From positions 62,001 to 126,000 of the forward strand of contig NZ_JBEPNO010000009.1 of assembly GCF_040546275.1 (NCBI RefSeq): a stretch of 64,000 nucleotides of DNA, written 5' to 3'. Position 1 is the stretch's first letter. Each line of letters opens with the position of its first letter. The notes under the pieces were generated by a model. That model did not search any database. It was not told the origin of the DNA and saw only the letters and a program-made list of their open reading frames with translations. Below are positions 60,033 through 64,000 of this stretch, in pieces. Position numbers and translations under genes: made by a program. The DNA is from Nakamurella sp040546275 (GTDB lineage Bacteria; Actinomycetota; Actinomycetes; Mycobacteriales; Nakamurellaceae).

Positions 60033-62081
60033 TCAGGCCCAGAGGTCGTCGAGAGCGGGCATGGCCACGGTTCCGGTTCGGGCCCCGGGCCGGCGACCGG
60101 CCGACGGTCGTTCCGGAACGATTTCGTGGACGTCGAGCACGGACAGGGCGGCGGCGTCGATGAATCGGCTGACCTGCGCGAAGCTGTGCTTGTCGTCGCG
60201 ACCGAAGCGGTGGTGGGGCATCCGCAGCGGTGCGTACAACGAGAGCTCGTCGGCGGCCCTCGTCACCGCGACGTAGAACAGCCGCTGCTCCTCGAGCAGG
60301 CCGTCATTGCTCGTCAGGGCCATGTCGGAAGGGAACGCCCCGTCGGCCAGGTGCATCACGTGGACCACCGGCCACTCCAGGCCCTTCGCCGAGTGCACGG
60401 TGGAGAGCACCAGGTAATCGTCGTCCAGATGGGGCGGGCCGGCCAGGTCCGACGTCGACGCGGGCGGGTCCAGGGTCAGCTCGGCGACGAAGGCGGCGAG
60501 GTCAGGCGCCATCCCAGCCGCAGCGATCAGCCGCTCGAGGTCGCCGAGGCGGGCTACGGAGTCCGGGTAGCGGGTGGTCATCAGCGGGCGCAGGGCGCGC
60601 AGACAGGCCGCCGCCCGATCGGCGACGCTGGGCAGATCGCGGGCACGGGCCACCCCGTCGAGCGTCACGGTGAGGGCCAGCCGGCTCATCGCCGGGGCAG
60701 CGGCGACGGCCTCGGCCACCCAACCGCCCGAGAGCTCCCCCACCGCAACGACTTCCAGCAGATCACGGGCCCGGGCCGGGCCGATACCGTCGTGCAGGCG
60801 CAGCAGCCGGTACCAGGCGACCTCGTCGACCCGGTTGGCGGTCACTCGCAGGATCGCGACCAGATCCTTGACGTGGGCAGCCTCCAGGAACTTCAGCCCG
60901 CCGAACTTCACGAACGGGATCCGTCTGGCGGTCAGCTCGATCTCCAGCAGATCGCTGTGATGCCCGGTCCGCATGAGCACGGCCTGATCCCGCAGCGGGC
61001 GGCCGTCCGTCGCGGCCGTGAGTACGGCGTCGGCGATCGCCCTGGCCTCGGCGGGCGCGTCATGACACCGGACCAGCCTCGCCCGGTGCCCACCCTCACG
61101 CAGCGAATGCAACCGCAGGCTATGCCCGGACGTACTGGGCCGCACCGCATTCGCCAGATCGAGCAGTCGCTGACGGGAGCGGAAGTTGCGTTCCAGCCTG
61201 ATCACCGTGACGTCGTCGAAGGCTGCGGTCAAGCCGATCAGGTGGTCGCTGTCGGAGCCGCGGAAGCCGTAGATGGCCTGCGCGTCGTCGCCCACCACGG
61301 TGAGCCCATGGCCCGTCGGACGGAGTCCGAGCACGATGTCCACCTGGGTCTGGTTGACGTCCTGGTACTCGTCGACCAGCACGTGGTCCCAGCGACCGGC
61401 GATCTCCGGCTGCAGCACCGGATCCGCCAGCAGGCTGCGCCAGGCCAGCAGGAGATCGTCGAAGTCCAACATCCCGCGCGCCCGCTTCCGGGCCACGTAC
61501 GCGCGGAGCACATCGGTGATCTTCTCGGTGTGCGGGTCGAGCCACGGGAAATCGGTGGCGATCAACGCCCTGGCCGGGGTGCCGGTGGAGACCGATCGGG
61601 AGTACAGGTCGATCAGCGCCGCCGGGTTGGGCATCCGCGCGTCCTTCTCGGCGAGCCCGTGGTCGTGCCGGAGCAGGTCCATCGCGTCCACCGAGTCGGC
61701 GCGATCCAGCACCGAGACGTCCGCGGGCAGGCCGAGCACATCGCTGTAGCCGGTGACCATCTGGTGCGCCACCGCGTGAAAGGTGCCGCCCTGCAGCCGC
61801 CGCGCGGCCTCCCGCCGGGTGCACATGGCCGCGGCCCTGGTCAGCATGTCGTCTGCGGCCCGGCGGGTGAAGGTGAGCAGCAGGATCCGCTCCGGGGGCA
61901 CACCACGATCGATGAGGTTCGCCACCCGGGCGGTCAGCGTGCGGGTCTTCCCGGTGCCGGCCCCGGCCAGGATGACCAACGGCGCGTCACCGTGGGTCGC
62001 CGCGGCGAGCTGTGGGTCGTCCAGGCCGGCGTCCCACCCTGCCTGATCCAACCCTGCCTGATCCGTCCCGGTCTCGAACAT
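60033..62081 (-). CDS. UvrD/PcrA-family ATP-dependent DNA helicase
   Basis: A 682-aa SF1 3'-5' helicase. Walker A is GAGTGKTRT (about 40-50), motif II LVDEYQDVNQTQ, motif III VVGDDAQAIYGFRGS, motif IV LERNFRS, motif V TVHSAKGLEWP and motif VI FYVAVTRA. There is no HRDC domain, so it is closer to a short UvrD2 form. The N-terminal residues repeat DQAG/DAG (DQAGLDQAGWDAGLDD), coded by a short DNA repeat. It may act in repair or recombination; the exact role is unknown. ATG 62081 was chosen; the frame continues to 62153. Confidence 0.88.
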   Translation of the reverse strand: MFETGTDQAGLDQAGWDAGLDDPQLAAATHGDAPLVILAGAGTGKTRTLTARVANLIDRGVPPERILLLTFTRRAADDMLTRAAAMCTRREAARRLQGGTFHAVAHQMVTGYSDVLGLPADVSVLDRADSVDAMDLLRHDHGLAEKDARMPNPAALIDLYSRSVSTGTPARALIATDFPWLDPHTEKITDVLRAYVARKRARGMLDFDDLLLAWRSLLADPVLQPEIAGRWDHVLVDEYQDVNQTQVDIVLGLRPTGHGLTVVGDDAQAIYGFRGSDSDHLIGLTAAFDDVTVIRLERNFRSRQRLLDLANAVRPSTSGHSLRLHSLREGGHRARLVRCHDAPAEARAIADAVLTAATDGRPLRDQAVLMRTGHHSDLLEIELTARRIPFVKFGGLKFLEAAHVKDLVAILRVTANRVDEVAWYRLLRLHDGIGPARARDLLEVVAVGELSGGWVAEAVAAAPAMSRLALTVTLDGVARARDLPSVADRAAACLRALRPLMTTRYPDSVARLGDLERLIAAAGMAPDLAAFVAELTLDPPASTSDLAGPPHLDDDYLVLSTVHSAKGLEWPVVHVMHLADGAFPSDMALTSNDGLLEEQRLFYVAVTRAADELSLYAPLRMPHHRFGRDDKHSFAQVSRFIDAAALSVLDVHEIVPERPSAGRRPGARTGTVAMPALDDLWA

Positions 62082-62190
62082 ACGTTTGATGGTAGCCCCG
62101 CGGGTCTCCAAGGGGGCGCGGCAACGCATCTTTCCTCGTGTTGCCGGGCCCATCTTGTGCCAACCAGGGCTGGCTCGTAAGTTCAGGCGG

Positions 62191-63567
62191 GTGGAGAACC
62201 CGACTCAGACCCCAGACCCGGCACGTGGCGCAGAGATCAGGAAACTGGATCGCGAGCACGTCTTCCATTCCTGGTCCGCGCAGGCGTTGATCGACCCGAT
62301 CCCGATCGCCGGCGCCCTCGGCAGTGAGTTCTGGGACTACGACGGCAACCGGTATCTGGACTTCTCCTCCCAGCTGGTCAACGTCAACATCGGCTACCAG
62401 CACCCGAAACTGATCGCGGCGATCACCGAGTACGCGTCCAAGTTGTGCACGATCGCGCCCACCTTCGCCAATGATGCGCGGAGCGAGGCAGCCGCGCTGA
62501 TCGCCGGCAAGGCGCCCGGCGACCTGAACGCCGTCTTCTTCACCAACGGCGGCGCCGAGGCCAACGAGAACGCCATCCGGATGGCCAGACTGCACACCGG
62601 CCGGCAGAAGATCCTGACGATGTACCGCAGCTACCACGGCGCCACCGCCAACGCGATCGTTGCCACCGGCGATCCCCGCCGCTGGGCCAGCGAGGTCGGC
62701 GTGAGCGGGTTCGTGCACTTCTGGGGTCCTTACACCTATCGCTCGGCGTTCTACAGCGCCGACGAGCAGCAGGAGTGCGCCCGCGCGCTGGAGCACCTGG
62801 AGAGCGTGCTGACCGTCGAGGGTCCGGCCACCGTCGCGGCGATCCTGCTGGAGTCCGTGGTCGGCACCAACGGCATCCTGGTCCCGCCGGACGGCTACCT
62901 CGCCGGCGTCCGCGAGCTCTGCGACCGGTTCGGCATCCTGCTCATCGCCGACGAGGTGATGGCCGGGTTCGGGCGCTGCGGCGAGTGGTTCGCGATCGAC
63001 CACTGGGGCGTCACCCCCGACCTCATCACCTTCGCCAAGGGCGTCAACAGCGGCTACCTCCCGTTGGGCGGCGTCGTCATCTCCGACCCCATCGCGGAAA
63101 CGTTTGCGCACAAGGCGTTTCCCGGTGGGCTGACCTATTCCGGCCACCCGTTGGCCTGCGCCTCCGCGGTCGCCAGCATCAAGATCTTCGAGGAGGAGGG
63201 CATCGTCGAGAACGCCCGCCGGCTCGGCGCCGAGGTGGTCGGGCCGGAACTGGAGAAGCTCGCCGACCGGCACCCCAGCATCGGCGAGGTCCGCGGGCTC
63301 GGGATGTTCTGGGCCATCGAGTTGGTCAAGGACCGCGAGACCAGGGAGCCGCTGGTGCCCTACAACGCGACCGGGTCCGACGCGAAGCCGATGGCCGAGT
63401 TCACCGCTGCCTGCAAGCAGAGCGGACTGTGGCCGTTCGTGCACTTCAACCGGACCCACGTGGTGCCGCCCTGCACCATCACCGAGGTCGAACTGCGCCG
63501 CGGCCTGAGCCTGCTCGACGAGGCCCTCACGGTGGCCGACTCCCACTACACCGGGCCAGGCGCCTGA
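62191..63567 (+). CDS. Class III (omega) aminotransferase
   Basis: A 458-aa PLP enzyme of fold type I, subgroup III. Cofactor-binding motifs are FFTNGGAEANENAIRMAR, the aspartate in LIADEVMAGFGR, and the catalytic Lys in TFAKGVNSGYLPLGG. Relatives act on beta-alanine, taurine or aspartate-type amino groups with pyruvate. The downstream gene is a nitrilase-family beta-ureidopropionase-like protein, which suggests beta-alanine transamination in reductive pyrimidine catabolism. The start is GTG 62191, although its ribosome site is weak; the frame extends upstream to 62086. Confidence 0.9.
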   Translation: MENPTQTPDPARGAEIRKLDREHVFHSWSAQALIDPIPIAGALGSEFWDYDGNRYLDFSSQLVNVNIGYQHPKLIAAITEYASKLCTIAPTFANDARSEAAALIAGKAPGDLNAVFFTNGGAEANENAIRMARLHTGRQKILTMYRSYHGATANAIVATGDPRRWASEVGVSGFVHFWGPYTYRSAFYSADEQQECARALEHLESVLTVEGPATVAAILLESVVGTNGILVPPDGYLAGVRELCDRFGILLIADEVMAGFGRCGEWFAIDHWGVTPDLITFAKGVNSGYLPLGGVVISDPIAETFAHKAFPGGLTYSGHPLACASAVASIKIFEEEGIVENARRLGAEVVGPELEKLADRHPSIGEVRGLGMFWAIELVKDRETREPLVPYNATGSDAKPMAEFTAACKQSGLWPFVHFNRTHVVPPCTITEVELRRGLSLLDEALTVADSHYTGPGA

Positions 63568-63683
63568 CAGCCGGATCGACACCGCCGCGTCACACGGCCG
63601 TCATCTGGCCTCTGGACAATCACAGCTTCCCCACGACGTCAGACCATTCGCAGAATATCGGCACCAAGAGAGGCCCGCGGGAA

Positions 63684-64000
63684 ATGACCGTCATCAAGGC
63701 AGCGCTCACCCAACTCGCCTGGACCGGCGACAAAGAGTCCATGATCGCGTTGCACGAGGAATACGCCCGCAAGGCGGCCGCGCAGGGCGCACAGATCATC
63801 TGCTTCCAGGAACTCTTCTACGGTCCGTATTTCGGGATCGTCCAGGACCAGAAGTACTACGAGTACACCGAAACGGTCCCCGGCCCCACCGTCGAAAGAT
63901 TTCAGGCCGTGGCCAAGGAACTCGGCATCGTCATGGTCCTACCGGTGTACGAGGTGGCCAACGAGGGCGAGTACTACAACACCGCCGCCGTGGTGGACGC
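63684..64000 (+). CDS. Nitrilase superfamily hydrolase (partial; beta-ureidopropionase/N-carbamoylputrescine amidase-like)
   Basis: The first 105 codons of a carbon-nitrogen hydrolase, cut by the window end. The start is MTVIKAALTQLAW. The catalytic Glu is in CFQELFYGPYFG. The sequence continues VPGPTVERFQAVAKELG and VYEVANEGEYYNTA, with the typical beta-ureidopropionase pattern. The upstream aminotransferase gene is 116 bp away and on the same strand. The Lys and Cys of the triad lie beyond the window. Confidence 0.85.
   Translation, partial: MTVIKAALTQLAWTGDKESMIALHEEYARKAAAQGAQIICFQELFYGPYFGIVQDQKYYEYTETVPGPTVERFQAVAKELGIVMVLPVYEVANEGEYYNTAAVVD

Noticed and set aside
1..64000. tRNA or rRNA genes, prophage or complete insertion sequence
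   Set aside because: No cloverleaf-like sequence, rRNA segment, transposase or integrase was recognised while reading both strands.

Overview
The window is uniformly GC-rich (roughly 68-70% by eye) and densely coding, with frequent GTG starts and many actinobacterial families: CrgA, class E sortase, a DUF881 protein, a mycothiol-type PIG-L deacetylase, DipZ, MPT70-like FAS1 lipoproteins, a DUF222/13E12 HNH endonuclease and CbtAB. It is chromosomal DNA of an actinomycete. A Nakamurella-like or related lineage is my best guess, but the genus is inference. The order DUF881 - crgA - PH-domain protein - ppiA matches the oriC-proximal Rv0012-Rv0009 block of mycobacteria, so the left end probably lies near the replication origin. 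No rRNA, tRNA, CRISPR array, prophage or complete insertion sequence was found.

Layout. 1-6.0 kb: TetR regulator, then the conserved cell-division/envelope block (51-aa membrane protein, sortase, DUF881, crgA, PH protein, rhomboid, cyclophilin) and a DUF2020 lipoprotein. 6.1-9.3 kb: Zur-type Fur regulator, DipZ and a cytochrome P450. 9.6-14.2 kb: envelope and iron/redox island with two ferritin-like proteins (one Tat-exported, one with a C-terminal membrane anchor), an amidase lipoprotein and a two-domain FAS1 lipoprotein with MTSGA repeats. 14.3-22.3 kb: alpha/beta hydrolase, membrane protein, GGDEF-EAL enzyme coupled to an SGNH hydrolase, lysophospholipid-type acyltransferase, aldo/keto reductase, secreted SGNH esterase, DUF2277. 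22.4-29.6 kb: SWIM-SNF2 helicase, then a DcuS/DcuR-like two-component system with its likely target dctA. 29.6-34.8 kb: SDR, PIG-L deacetylase, zwf and two lipoproteins. 34.8-43.4 kb: recC-recB-recD, with a GH3 lipoprotein following at once.

43.5-49.6 kb: L,D-transpeptidase, small membrane proteins, an SDR, an AlkA-like glycosylase, and a repeat-rich stretch before a DUF222-HNH gene. 49.7-51.7 kb: a cobalamin riboswitch controlling cbtB, cbtA and a FhuF-like iron-sulfur protein. 51.7-53.3 kb: a rearrangement scar where a DNA-alkylation-repair gene and a sensor kinase, both lacking their 5' ends, meet head to head. 53.3-58.3 kb: Baeyer-Villiger-type monooxygenase, TerD with a 51-aa partner, and a SipW-type signal peptidase between two secreted proteins that share the same N-terminal motif. 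This looks like a matrix or surface-fibre export locus and is one of the two most interesting systems here. 58.7-64 kb: DUF2568 protein, quinone reductase, UvrD-like helicase, then a class III aminotransferase and a truncated nitrilase-family gene that together suggest beta-alanine/pyrimidine catabolism.

The items most worth following are the SipW locus, the cobalamin-riboswitch/FhuF association, the head-to-head truncation scar and the paired ferritin-like envelope proteins.
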